Assembly: GCA_030740335.1 (NCBI GenBank)
Contig: JASLXL010000307.1
Location: 1 to 9,565, forward strand
Length of the DNA: 9,565 bases
Source: SAR202 cluster bacterium
GTDB lineage: Bacteria; Chloroflexota; Dehalococcoidia; SAR202; CAJWER01
Reading direction: 5' to 3'
Numbering within the stretch: position 1 is the first letter of the stretch; every line of letters starts with the position of its first letter. The notes under the pieces were generated by a model, which was given only the letters and a program-made list of their open reading frames with translations, ran no database searches and had not been told where the DNA came from. A program made the position numbers and the translations under genes. This document shows, piece by piece, positions 1 through 5,568 of this stretch.

Positions 1-384
1 GCAGGGACGAACACGATGTGGTCGTTCGGCGACAACCGCCATGCCCTGGGTGACTACGCATGGTACTTCGATAGTGAAGCGGACGTGCTGGACCAGACGC
101 CGCGGGAGATAGGCACAAAGCTGCCGAACCCTTGGGGTCTGCACGACATGCACGGCAATGTCTGGGAGTGGTGCCACGACATCTACGGAGAGAGCAACTA
201 CGCCGAGTCGCCAGTCGTCGACCCACAAGGACCCGATGGCTCCCCCGGTTCCCCGCGCGTGATTAGAGGCGGTTACTTCCGGTACTTCACCCGACACTCG
301 AGGTCTGCATCGAGAAATACCCGCCGGTCCGACGACCGCCAGCGAGCCCTTGGCGTCCGCCTTGTGAGAAGTCTGAGGAAATAA
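1..384 (+). CDS. SUMF1/FGE-sulfatase-domain protein, 3' part only
   Basis: The reading frame is open from the first base, so the gene begins outside the window; 127 C-terminal residues are visible. They carry hallmarks of the formylglycine-generating-enzyme (SUMF1) fold: WSFG near residue 7, LGDYAWY at 16-22, GTKLPNPWGLHDMHGNVWEW at 38-57, then RVIRGG at 86-91 and the closing LGVRLVR. True FGE oxidises a sulfatase cysteine using a Cys pair in the segment after the GG motif. Here that segment (about 91-108) is rich in Arg and Ser and has no cysteine, so sulfatase activation is unlikely. Non-FGE members of this fold act as substrate-binding or iron-oxidase modules, and the role of this one is unknown. 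No clear terminator follows; the next gene begins about 190 bp downstream behind its own promoter-like repeat. Confidence 0.9.
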   Translation, partial: AGTNTMWSFGDNRHALGDYAWYFDSEADVLDQTPREIGTKLPNPWGLHDMHGNVWEWCHDIYGESNYAESPVVDPQGPDGSPGSPRVIRGGYFRYFTRHSRSASRNTRRSDDRQRALGVRLVRSLRK

Positions 385-470
385 GCCCGCGCACGCGCCA
401 AGCCGTATCGAGGCCATAACGGAAGACAACTTTAATAGAGTTATTGTGGTCTGGTTATTCTTTGGGTTTT

Positions 471-540
471 CCCACTTCCTGACACGCCCTCTTGACCCCT
501 AGGCTATACTGCGCACAAAGGCAGGCTCATATGGGGTGGG
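471..540 (+). repeat. Dispersed repeat copy A (left and right segments)
   Basis: The left part (471-500) matches 2687-2717 at all but a few positions: CCCAC-Y-TCCTGACA-Y-GCC-Y-TCTT followed by a C-rich run. The right part (CCCTAGGCTATACTGCGCAC, then AGGCAGG and CATATGGGGTGG) matches 2772-2816 and 4105-4140. The middle block found in copies B, C and D is absent, so this copy looks like a deletion form. It lies directly in front of the Rid-family gene. Confidence 0.6.
492..510 (+). promoter_or_regulatory. Promoter-like TATACT box ahead of Rid gene
   Basis: TATACT at 505-510 is a good -10 hexamer, 65 bases before the start codon at 575. TTGACC lies at 492-497 but only 7 bases upstream, too close for a normal -35; CTGACA at 479-484 leaves 20 bases, somewhat too far. 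The same TTGACC-AGGC-TATACT order recurs at 8848-8867 before another gene, which argues that the arrangement is real. Confidence 0.4.
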
Positions 541-574
541 GCCTAACAGATACTTATCGATTCGGAGGTAACAA

Positions 575-997
575 ATGACCACACTGAAACGTTCCACATG
601 GAACCCATCTTCTATGGCCGTTCCTCATGGTGCTTTTTCGCATGTCTTAAAAGTTGGTGGCGTCAAGGAATGGATCTTTTTTACGGACAAGGCCGCATTA
701 ACATCGGAAGGACGACTAGTGGGTGAGGGAGATGCAGGTGCACAGACTACATGGGTGCTTGATCTCATTCAAATTGGCCTACACAGCGCAGGAGCTGATT
801 GGCATAACGTCGTACAACTTTCTACACATCTAGTCGGACGGAGTTCAGTCCAACCTTTCTTAAAAGCCCGCGACGAGTACTTTGCCAGAGTATATCCCGA
901 GGGTGACTACCCAACCAACACCCTCACAGTTATTGATGGACTTGTTCGGGAAGGAATGCTGGTTGCGATTACGGCCCTAGCTGCACTGTCAAGATAA
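575..997 (+). CDS. Rid/YjgF/UK114-family protein
   Basis: A 140-residue protein of the usual Rid length and pattern: the AQTTWVLDLIQIGLHSAGAD helix at about 56-75, VVQLSTHLV at 79-87, YFARVYP at 102-108 and the C-terminal PTNTLTVIDGL...LVAITALA at 113-136. Family members form trimers, and RidA itself hydrolyses reactive imines made by PLP enzymes. Two residues central to RidA chemistry are replaced here: the substrate-carboxylate Arg of the PAR motif (E. coli Arg105) aligns with Asn115, and the Glu of the final EIEAIA strand aligns with Thr133. It therefore probably belongs to a non-RidA subgroup, and imine deaminase activity should not be assumed. GGAGG at 564-568, six bases before the ATG, fixes the start. 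It is monocistronic, with convergent neighbours downstream. Confidence 0.9.
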   Translation: MTTLKRSTWNPSSMAVPHGAFSHVLKVGGVKEWIFFTDKAALTSEGRLVGEGDAGAQTTWVLDLIQIGLHSAGADWHNVVQLSTHLVGRSSVQPFLKARDEYFARVYPEGDYPTNTLTVIDGLVREGMLVAITALAALSR

Positions 998-1116
998 CCG
1001 TTTGTCCAAAACGGGTAACGCAATCATCAATTTCAACATCAGAGACTACTAAGAACTTACAAACGATTTATTGCCGAAATATGGCACAGACATATTGATT
1101 GATAAGCCTTAATAGG

Positions 1117-1235
1117 GCTCCCGCTACCCCCAAATGTCGGTCACGGCGAGCTCCGCATTAATGCAGCTAGTGGGAAAGCATGCATCAGCCGATATTTGAG
1201 GCACGCTCATGGTAGGTGGAATGGGACATAGGGCA
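1117..1235 (+). repeat. Dispersed repeat copy B (middle block, decayed right end)
   Basis: CTACCCCCAAATGTCGGTCACGGC at about 1124-1147 and ATTAATGCAGCTAGTG at 1157-1172 align closely with 2711-2756 (ACCCCCAATGTCTGGCACGGC and ATTAATGTAGCTAGTG). The right end is eroded: GATATTTGAGGCACGCTCATGG stands where other copies have TATACT, AGGCAGG and TCATG. The copy sits between the convergent Rid and PhyH genes, so no rightward gene is there for a promoter to serve. Nothing else is recognisable in 998-1279. Confidence 0.55.
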
Positions 1236-1279
1236 CTACATAATAGCGAGAATGGGAAATATAACCGAGGAGAAATCTG

Positions 1280-2104
1280 TTAGTCATACACCCCCCGAGC
1301 ATGATCCCCAACAAGCCGACGCTGCCTGGGCGTGGCATCAGCAAGGATTGATTCATTTAATGTGAATCCATGAGGGTAAGGAGGGAATTTCTGAGATACC
1401 ATTCTGTTCGCATAAAAAACCTGAAGGAGGTAGCGGTTCTGAGAGCTGGTGCTCGCCGATCCACGGTGCCAAATCTCACTCCTGAACAATACCACATCTC
1501 CGGCTTTACACAGAATACTCTGCTCTTTATTCCCATTCCAAGCAGTATCATTGCCCGGCTGCCGGCCTGATTTATGACTCCCACGCACCATCTTGGTAGG
1601 ACCCAATTCTTCATAAACATCGTCCAGATAGAACATAGCTGTAGTCGCAAACATTGGTACCCTGAACCGTTGGTCTGTTAAGACATAATCGGGTAACGGT
1701 ACCGGTATCCAGTCAGCATGTAATTGCTGATCAGGACGACCCTCCCCAGTAATCCAGGCGGTGTTGCCGATAATATGGCAGTCATCACCATGAACAGCCT
1801 CTACTAAATCTATGATCGGTGACCTGTCTATGTGTTTGAAGAAAATGCCGTCCCTGTTAAATGCACATTTGATGTGTTTGAGAAAAAACCCGCCTCCTTG
1901 AAAACTACCGTAAACCAAGTCGTCGGTAGTGCTGTAGCTATCAAAATTTTCTTCAATAGGCGGGGTACGATCCATACAATCCCGCAATTCGGATATTTCT
2001 CCGGAGTTGAGAACATTTGAAAAATATACATACCCATCCTGTTCCAACGCATGAATTTGGTCGTCTAAACCTGAACGTTCTATTAGAGGAAGTTTTGTGT
2101 TCAC
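1280..2104 (-). CDS. Phytanoyl-CoA dioxygenase (PhyH) family oxygenase
   Basis: A complete 274-residue protein, normal length for bacterial PhyH-like Fe(II)/2-oxoglutarate oxygenases. The N-terminus (LEQDGYVYFSNVLNSGEISEL, residues 20-40) is the typical family opening. The iron site is complete: His129 and Asp131 in QLHADW and distal His213 in EIWHRGS, with Arg224 (SQNRYL) placed to bind 2-oxoglutarate. GSH at 175-177 follows the TKMVRGSHK pattern. Such enzymes hydroxylate varied small molecules and acyl-CoAs; the substrate cannot be read from sequence. Translation starts at a GTG, with AAGGGA on the minus strand 8 bases upstream. A seven-codon reading frame (ATG at 2124) ends with a TAG that shares one base with this GTG. 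The gene is more AT-rich than the leftward genes after 4189. It is convergent with the Rid gene, and no promoter was convincing. Confidence 0.92.
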   Translation of the reverse strand: MNTKLPLIERSGLDDQIHALEQDGYVYFSNVLNSGEISELRDCMDRTPPIEENFDSYSTTDDLVYGSFQGGGFFLKHIKCAFNRDGIFFKHIDRSPIIDLVEAVHGDDCHIIGNTAWITGEGRPDQQLHADWIPVPLPDYVLTDQRFRVPMFATTAMFYLDDVYEELGPTKMVRGSHKSGRQPGNDTAWNGNKEQSILCKAGDVVLFRSEIWHRGSASTSSQNRYLLQVFYANRMVSQKFPPYPHGFTLNESILADATPRQRRLVGDHARGVYD

Positions 2105-2217
2105 TAGTAAAGTCCCTTATCCATTCGATTGTGCCGAAGAAACCGCCTCATGCCCAGTCAAGTTAGCCATTGACCGCCTCAAACACTGGTTCTCACTTAA
2201 TTTGAAATCATTGCCCA

Positions 2218-2394
2218 ACTTTGGTCGCACTTAAATCGAATAGCACCCTCTGGGCTTGGGCTTTGAATGACCACGGTCAGCTCGGTGACGGTACCAATGT
2301 CGACAAGACCACACCAGTCCAGATCGGAACTGACGCAAACTGGATCGCCATGGCAGCGGGTGCAAATCACACCATCGCCTTAAAGTATAACGGC
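2218..2394 (+). pseudogene. RCC1-repeat protein fragment
   Basis: About 59 codons encode a clear RCC1-type beta-propeller stretch: VALKSNSTLWAWALNDHGQL, GDGTNVDKTTPVQIGTD, NWIAMAAGANHTIALKYNG. This is slightly more than one repeat of a family that normally has seven. An in-frame TGA lies just upstream (2203-2205), there is no ribosome binding site, and after 2394 the frame continues into antisense of an unrelated tautomerase gene. It is best read as a remnant of a larger, probably secreted RCC1-repeat protein, cut at both ends. The TTG at 2221 could formally start a 136-residue frame, but everything past residue 58 is antisense sequence. Bases 2105-2217 show nothing recognisable beyond the leader of the minus-strand PhyH gene. 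Confidence 0.75.
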
Positions 2395-2418
2395 ATCCAA
2401 CAGACGGTCGCCAGCGGC

Positions 2419-2610
2419 CTACTTCTCCCTGTCGGAGTAGAGGACGCCGCCGATGGCCCAGCTCTCCAACGGAAGCTCGTTAAACAACACCTGAGTCGCT
2501 TCGGGCGGCGAGTCAATGACCTCCGACATAGCCTCGGTGATGGCCTCCGCCAGCTTCGTCTTCTGATCCTTCGACTTACCTGTCATCCAGTTGACGGTTA
2601 CGATGGGCCC
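2419..2610 (-). pseudogene. 4-oxalocrotonate tautomerase family gene with GGG at the start position
   Basis: The minus strand encodes 62 residues, from PIVTVNWMTGKSKDQK through SEVIDSPPEATQVLF to SWAIGGVLYSDREK and a TAG at 2419-2421. This is exactly the mature length of 4-oxalocrotonate tautomerase, with Pro as the first residue as needed for catalysis. The preceding codon (minus strand, 2610-2608) is GGG rather than ATG or GTG. GGAGG (plus 2617-2621) sits six bases before it, ideal for initiation there. No ATG, GTG or TTG lies in frame between it and an upstream in-frame TAG. Lys replaces Arg11 and Gln replaces Arg39 of the Pseudomonas enzyme, and Trp occupies the Phe50 position. The body shows no stops or frameshifts, so loss of the start is recent, a sequencing error, or initiation is unusual. 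Confidence 0.8.
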
Positions 2611-2616
2611 AGCATA

Positions 2617-2621
2617 CCTCC
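2617..2621 (-). promoter_or_regulatory. Shine-Dalgarno site pointing at the GGG codon of the tautomerase
   Basis: CCTCC on the plus strand reads GGAGG on the minus strand and lies six bases upstream of the codon before Pro. It marks where translation of the tautomerase would begin and shows that the start codon itself, not the leader, has changed. Confidence 0.55.
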
Positions 2622-2686
2622 ATGGGCATAAAGTACGACAATCCTACCATTATGAACCCTAGGCTACACACCCAACAGCCACCCCT

Positions 2687-2816
2687 CCCACCTCCTGACA
2701 TGCCTTCTTTTACCCCCAATGTCTGGCACGGCTGGCTATTCATTAATGTAGCTAGTGTTAAGGCATAAACCTTTAGGTATACTATCCCCAGAGGCAGGGT
2801 CATGCAGGGTGAAGTC
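2687..2816 (+). repeat. Dispersed repeat copy C (fullest copy)
   Basis: This copy holds all three blocks: left (CCCACCTCCTGACATGCC at 2687-2704), middle (ACCCCCAATGTCTGGCACGG, then ATTAATGTAGCTAGTG) and right (TTTAGGTATACT, GAGGCAGGGTCATGCAGGGTG). The outer ends form an imperfect inverted repeat: left CACCTCCTGACATGCC against CACCCTGCATGACCCTGCC read from the right end on the other strand, about 12 of 16 aligned bases. A small non-autonomous element is therefore possible. CCCTAGGCTACAC at about 2657-2669 resembles a further fragment of the right block. Confidence 0.6.
2755..2783 (+). promoter_or_regulatory. Promoter-like site for the zinc-ribbon gene
   Basis: TATACT at 2778-2783 lies 48 bases before the ATG at 2831. 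GTGTTA occupies the -35 place with a 17-base spacer, a weak match to TTGACA, but the same hexamer class (GTGCTA) with the same spacing precedes TATACT in copy D at 3528-3556. Confidence 0.4.
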
Positions 2817-2830
2817 CGGGAGTACCAGAT

Positions 2831-3481
2831 ATGAAATGCTCACAATGCGGTAACGACAACACATCTGATGCACAGTTCTGTATAGGGTGTGGCACATCTC
2901 TAGGTGCCTCTACGGCTAATGGAATGAAAGACCAATTACGTGACAAATCAAGAGATGAATTGACTTACGCTCTAAACTCGGTGGGCGTAAAAGCAGAAAT
3001 GGCCGAACGTGGCCGGGCCGAAGAAAAAGTAGAGGATTCGTGGTACCAGCGGTCACTAGGTGTAATAGATACCCTTGAAGGGTCAATCAGATGGATAAAT
3101 ATCCTGAAGAAAGATGCGGGCCAGCACAATCCCCCCAAATGGTGGGTTGTACTGGGTATCCCAGACGAAAGGCCTATATCAAGTCACCAAGAGATCAAAA
3201 TTAAGACAGTTAGGAAGAAGACGTTTCCACTGTTCGGAAAAGTAGTCGATGTGATTTGGAAAGGCCGCGATGGCGGTACCGGTCTGGTGAACACGTTATC
3301 TAAGGACGTAGCTGCTAAAACACTAGCAAAGCGTATTGGCAACCTAGAAGTCAAGAGTCAAGCCAATGGATTTCAAGGATGGACATTGACAGTGGATAAG
3401 CGATTTAGTCCAACAAGCCAAGAATGGGAAACCCTTGAAAAGATTGCCGGTTATATCCTTTCATCCCCTCGCTTCTTATAG
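2831..3481 (+). CDS. Zinc-ribbon protein of unknown function
   Basis: A 216-residue soluble protein. It opens with a compact zinc ribbon, CSQC at residues 3-6 and CIGC at 17-20, the pattern of bacterial zinc-ribbon N-termini that often precede membrane or regulatory domains. No membrane segment follows. A charged, probably helical stretch (about 30-75, with DKSRDELTYALNSVGVKAEM) leads to a mixed region with NPPKWWVVLGIPDE at about 99-112, KKTFPLFGKVVDVIWKG at 128-144 and a C-terminus ending in EKIAGYILSSPRFL. I do not recognise the C-terminal domain. GGGAG at 2818-2822, eight bases before the ATG, supports the start. Composition is relatively AT-rich, like the Rid and first PhyH genes. The next gene has its own promoter-like repeat, so co-transcription is not required. 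Confidence 0.8.
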   Translation: MKCSQCGNDNTSDAQFCIGCGTSLGASTANGMKDQLRDKSRDELTYALNSVGVKAEMAERGRAEEKVEDSWYQRSLGVIDTLEGSIRWINILKKDAGQHNPPKWWVVLGIPDERPISSHQEIKIKTVRKKTFPLFGKVVDVIWKGRDGGTGLVNTLSKDVAAKTLAKRIGNLEVKSQANGFQGWTLTVDKRFSPTSQEWETLEKIAGYILSSPRFL

Positions 3482-3504
3482 AACATCCGATTATTGATTA
3501 ACTC

Positions 3505-3577
3505 TGTCACGGCTCGTAATGTAGCTAGTGCTAAGGCATGCGCCCTCGGGTATACTCTGAGCACGGACAGGGTTATG
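3505..3577 (+). repeat. Dispersed repeat copy D (middle and right blocks)
   Basis: TGTCACGGCTCGTAATGTAGC at about 3504-3524, with CTAGTGCTAAGGCAT and then GGGTATACT and GACAGGGTTATG following, aligns with 2721-2803. The left block is missing. The copy fills the gap before the TPR gene, and its last bases contain that gene's probable ATG. Confidence 0.55.
3528..3556 (+). promoter_or_regulatory. Promoter-like site for the TPR lipoprotein gene
   Basis: TATACT at 3551-3556 with GTGCTA 17 bases upstream at 3528-3533. The probable ATG at 3575 is only 18 bases after the box, giving a predicted leader of roughly a dozen bases with GGACAGG in it as a possible ribosome site. A longer frame beginning at 3494 would have to translate through this box, which is why the later start is preferred. 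Confidence 0.4.
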
Positions 3578-4111
3578 TTAGCGGGGATAAGACATACAGC
3601 AGTACGGGGATGCGTGCTGCTTGCGGCGGTGATGGTTGCTTGCGGTGATACTTCAACATCGACCCCAGCCTCGACCCCGGCCAAAACCCCTGTTGATGTA
3701 GCCGTGGATGTTAATAACGGAGGGTCGATTTACCTTCAGCAGAGACAGTACGAGAAGGCCGTTGAACTGTTCGACGAGGCCATAAAGCTCGATCCCGATT
3801 ACGCCGCGGCTTACCACAACAGGGGGGCAGCGTATTATAATTTGGGTCAATACGAGCGAGCGATACAGGACCTAGATGAGGCAATAAAGCTCGATCCCCA
3901 GCTAACCGCTGCTTACTACCACAGGGGTCTAGCGTACGGTTATCTAGGCCAGTTCCAGTGGGCGATAGAAAACTTAGATGACGCCATCAGGCTCGATCCG
4001 CAGTTAGCCTATGTCTACTACGCCAGAGGAGTAGTTTACGAGGCGATCGGTATGACCAAGGAAGCAGAGCAAGACTATACTAAGGCCAAGGAACTCGGCT
4101 ATAACCCCTAG
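3575..4111 (+). CDS. TPR-repeat lipoprotein
   Basis: From ATG 3575 the product has 178 residues. Residues 1-23 form a lipoprotein-type signal: Arg residues, a hydrophobic core (CVLLAAVMVAC) and probable lipidated Cys23, although Met at -3 is less usual than Leu. A Thr/Ser/Pro-rich linker (25-40) follows, then tetratricopeptide repeats with a 34-residue period: QYEKAVELFDEAIKLDP (58-74), QYERAIQDLDEAIKLDP (92-108), QFQWAIENLDDAIRLDP (126-142) and a weaker last unit ending TKEAEQDYTKAKELGYNP. The predicted location is tethered outside the cytoplasmic membrane, as a protein-binding scaffold; its partner is unknown. The frame is open back to an ATG at 3494, but that extension is repeat DNA and would bury the signal peptide. 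Neighbouring TPR units are also similar at the DNA level (102-base period). Confidence 0.87.
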   Translation: MLAGIRHTAVRGCVLLAAVMVACGDTSTSTPASTPAKTPVDVAVDVNNGGSIYLQQRQYEKAVELFDEAIKLDPDYAAAYHNRGAAYYNLGQYERAIQDLDEAIKLDPQLTAAYYHRGLAYGYLGQFQWAIENLDDAIRLDPQLAYVYYARGVVYEAIGMTKEAEQDYTKAKELGYNP

Positions 4112-4140
4112 ACTATACTGCGCACTGAGGCAGGTCCATG
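4103..4140 (+). repeat. Dispersed repeat copy E (right block only)
   Basis: CCCCTAGACTATACTGCGCA and CTGAGGCAGGTCCATG match copy A (CCCCTAGGCTATACTGCGCA, CAAAGGCAGGCTCAT) at nearly every position. The copy overlaps the last codons and stop of the TPR gene and includes TATACT at 4114-4119, yet no rightward gene follows because the next gene is convergent. A short hairpin without a T-run (TCCCG 4169-4173, CGGGA 4184-4188) lies between the two gene ends. Confidence 0.55.
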
Positions 4141-4188
4141 CGAGTCGATGATCATGCAAACTAGGGTATCCCGTTTGGAGGTTCGGGA

Positions 4189-5256
4189 CTAGGGCTGAGG
4201 CTCCGCTAATGTCAGCACTGCCGCAGGGTTGTGAATCAGCAACCGGTCGATGTCGTCGTCGGAGAAGCCGCGAATCCTCATCCAAGGGACGACCTGTCTC
4301 AGTATGTAAAAATATCCAGGGCCGCCGTACTTGGTGAGCCGCTGTTTGGACGCCACGTCGTGTCCGGTCAGAATCTTGTTCCCGTACCCATGCTCGATCA
4401 TGAAATCGATTACCTCCATACGTCCTTGGTCGTTGAGCATGTTTATCTTTGGGTTCGGCGGATAGTATGGCTGCCCTAAGGCAAAGTGGTCCCATTCGAG
4501 ATAGCATCCGGCCTCGGCGATTCTGAGGAGTACTTGTCGGTCCATCACGGTCCTTTCCAGGTGCCCGATGATCGTGCGGCTCAGGTCGCCACCCGCGTCG
4601 GCGATCACTCCGATGATCTCCTCCGGCGATGGCTCATCCCGCCCAGGGTGGATCAGAATGGCCGATCCGGTCGTCCGCTGTGCCTTGGCTGAGGCGCGCA
4701 CTGCCTTCCTCTCGTTGTCGGACAGCGGGTACGAGCACCCGACCTCGCCGATGATCCCCGATTTGATCCCTGTCGACCCGACGCCGACCGTGACATCCCG
4801 GACGATCTCCTCGTAGATGTCCTCCTCCGAGATGTCGTCCATGTTGGGCGGGTGAGCCTCTTTGACGTAGTACGAGGAACCCATGATGATATGAACGCCT
4901 GTTGCTTGTGATATCTTCGCGAGACCCTCTGGGTTACGAGATAATCCGATGCTCGACGCCTCAACGATGCCCCCGCCACCATGCTGCTTGTACAAATTCA
5001 ACTCGTCGATGGCCGTATCGATGTCGTCGAGGCGGAGGCTGTCCTCGTTGCCTACGTAGTAGTAATTAAGGTAACCGAGGACGTCCATCGACATCGGCTT
5101 GTAGTACAAGTCACGTAAGAACGGTTCGTCCGGTGGTCCGCCGATGTTCGAGAGGTCGGAGAGGATGTGCTCGTGGGTGTGTGTGGCGCCGAGATCTTTG
5201 GGCTCGATCAGTCCGAGTACGGTTTGAACGTGGCTGGCCTGTCGTTGGTCGTTCAT
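4189..5256 (-). CDS. Phosphotriesterase/PHP-family metal-dependent hydrolase
   Basis: A complete 355-residue amidohydrolase-superfamily protein of the phosphotriesterase branch. The opening VQTVLGLIEPKDLGATHTHEH is typical. Binuclear metal ligands are all visible: His28 and His30 (THEH), His203 (LIHPGR), His232 (GHLERT) and Asp300 (GHD). The bridging position is Glu171 in GIIGEVG, as in E. coli PHP, rather than the carbamylated Lys of true phosphotriesterase. Related proteins hydrolyse lactones, esters or amides, so organophosphate activity should not be assumed. The ATG overlaps the stop of a 25-codon frame as ATGA and has no strong ribosome site of its own, which suggests translational coupling. 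GC content is high compared with the genes before 3500. It converges on the TPR gene. Confidence 0.92.
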   Translation of the reverse strand: MNDQRQASHVQTVLGLIEPKDLGATHTHEHILSDLSNIGGPPDEPFLRDLYYKPMSMDVLGYLNYYYVGNEDSLRLDDIDTAIDELNLYKQHGGGGIVEASSIGLSRNPEGLAKISQATGVHIIMGSSYYVKEAHPPNMDDISEEDIYEEIVRDVTVGVGSTGIKSGIIGEVGCSYPLSDNERKAVRASAKAQRTTGSAILIHPGRDEPSPEEIIGVIADAGGDLSRTIIGHLERTVMDRQVLLRIAEAGCYLEWDHFALGQPYYPPNPKINMLNDQGRMEVIDFMIEHGYGNKILTGHDVASKQRLTKYGGPGYFYILRQVVPWMRIRGFSDDDIDRLLIHNPAAVLTLAEPQP

Positions 5257-5330
5257 ATCTTAATCACACCACCAGCGATGGTCAGAAGAAGTGTAACAAC
5301 GACAAAACTAACCAGCGTGATATGTTTCAT
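5253..5330 (-). CDS. 25-residue hydrophobic micro-protein overlapping the hydrolase start
   Basis: The minus strand encodes MKHITLVSFVVV, then TLLLTIAGG, then VIKI: one basic/polar N-terminus and a single hydrophobic span long enough to cross a membrane. AGGAG (plus 5340-5344) lies nine bases before the ATG, and the stop TGA overlaps the hydrolase ATG in a classic four-base ATGA overlap. These three facts together support translation. It may be a small membrane peptide or a leader that delivers ribosomes to the hydrolase gene. Another possibility is a signal peptide once joined to the hydrolase and since separated by frameshift, but the hydrolase already has a normal N-terminus. The remaining 5331-5568 shows no other gene I can support. 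Confidence 0.5.
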   Translation of the reverse strand: MKHITLVSFVVVTLLLTIAGGVIKI

Positions 5331-5568
5331 TTGCGGTGTCTCCTATCTATCGGGCTATGGCTTTTCCTAGGCTATTGGCTGCATCATTGCTATCCTCACG
5401 ATGGTTTGAGTACCAGCGGTGAGTTGACTATCGCCATAGTTGCTCTGATGCCAGCATTGCGCCCTTGGCCATGGCCTGGAGCTACGACCTTGGAGTTGCG
5501 GATTGGACGGTCTGCGTACCAGGGTCAGCAGATCCAACTTGACTTGTATCCTCCGTCGTTCTGAAGCC

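Noticed and set aside
998..1014. Hairpin CCGTTT/AAACGG just after the Rid stop codon as a terminator
   Set aside because: The stem is only six pairs and no T-run follows, so intrinsic termination is not supported.
2576..2803. A 75-codon minus-strand frame over repeat copy C
   Set aside because: It lies across the repeat and the tautomerase start region, has no family resemblance, and similar peptides in copy D arise simply because the DNA is repeated.
3494..3574. An N-terminal extension of the TPR protein from ATG 3494
   Set aside because: It is encoded by repeat copy D, contains the promoter-like TATACT box, and would bury the lipoprotein signal sequence.
5410..5553. Possible remnant of a secreted protein on the plus strand (IAPLAMAWSYDLGVADW)
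   Set aside because: The resemblance to repeat-containing surface proteins is vague, the frame is closed by stops on both sides, and chance cannot be excluded.
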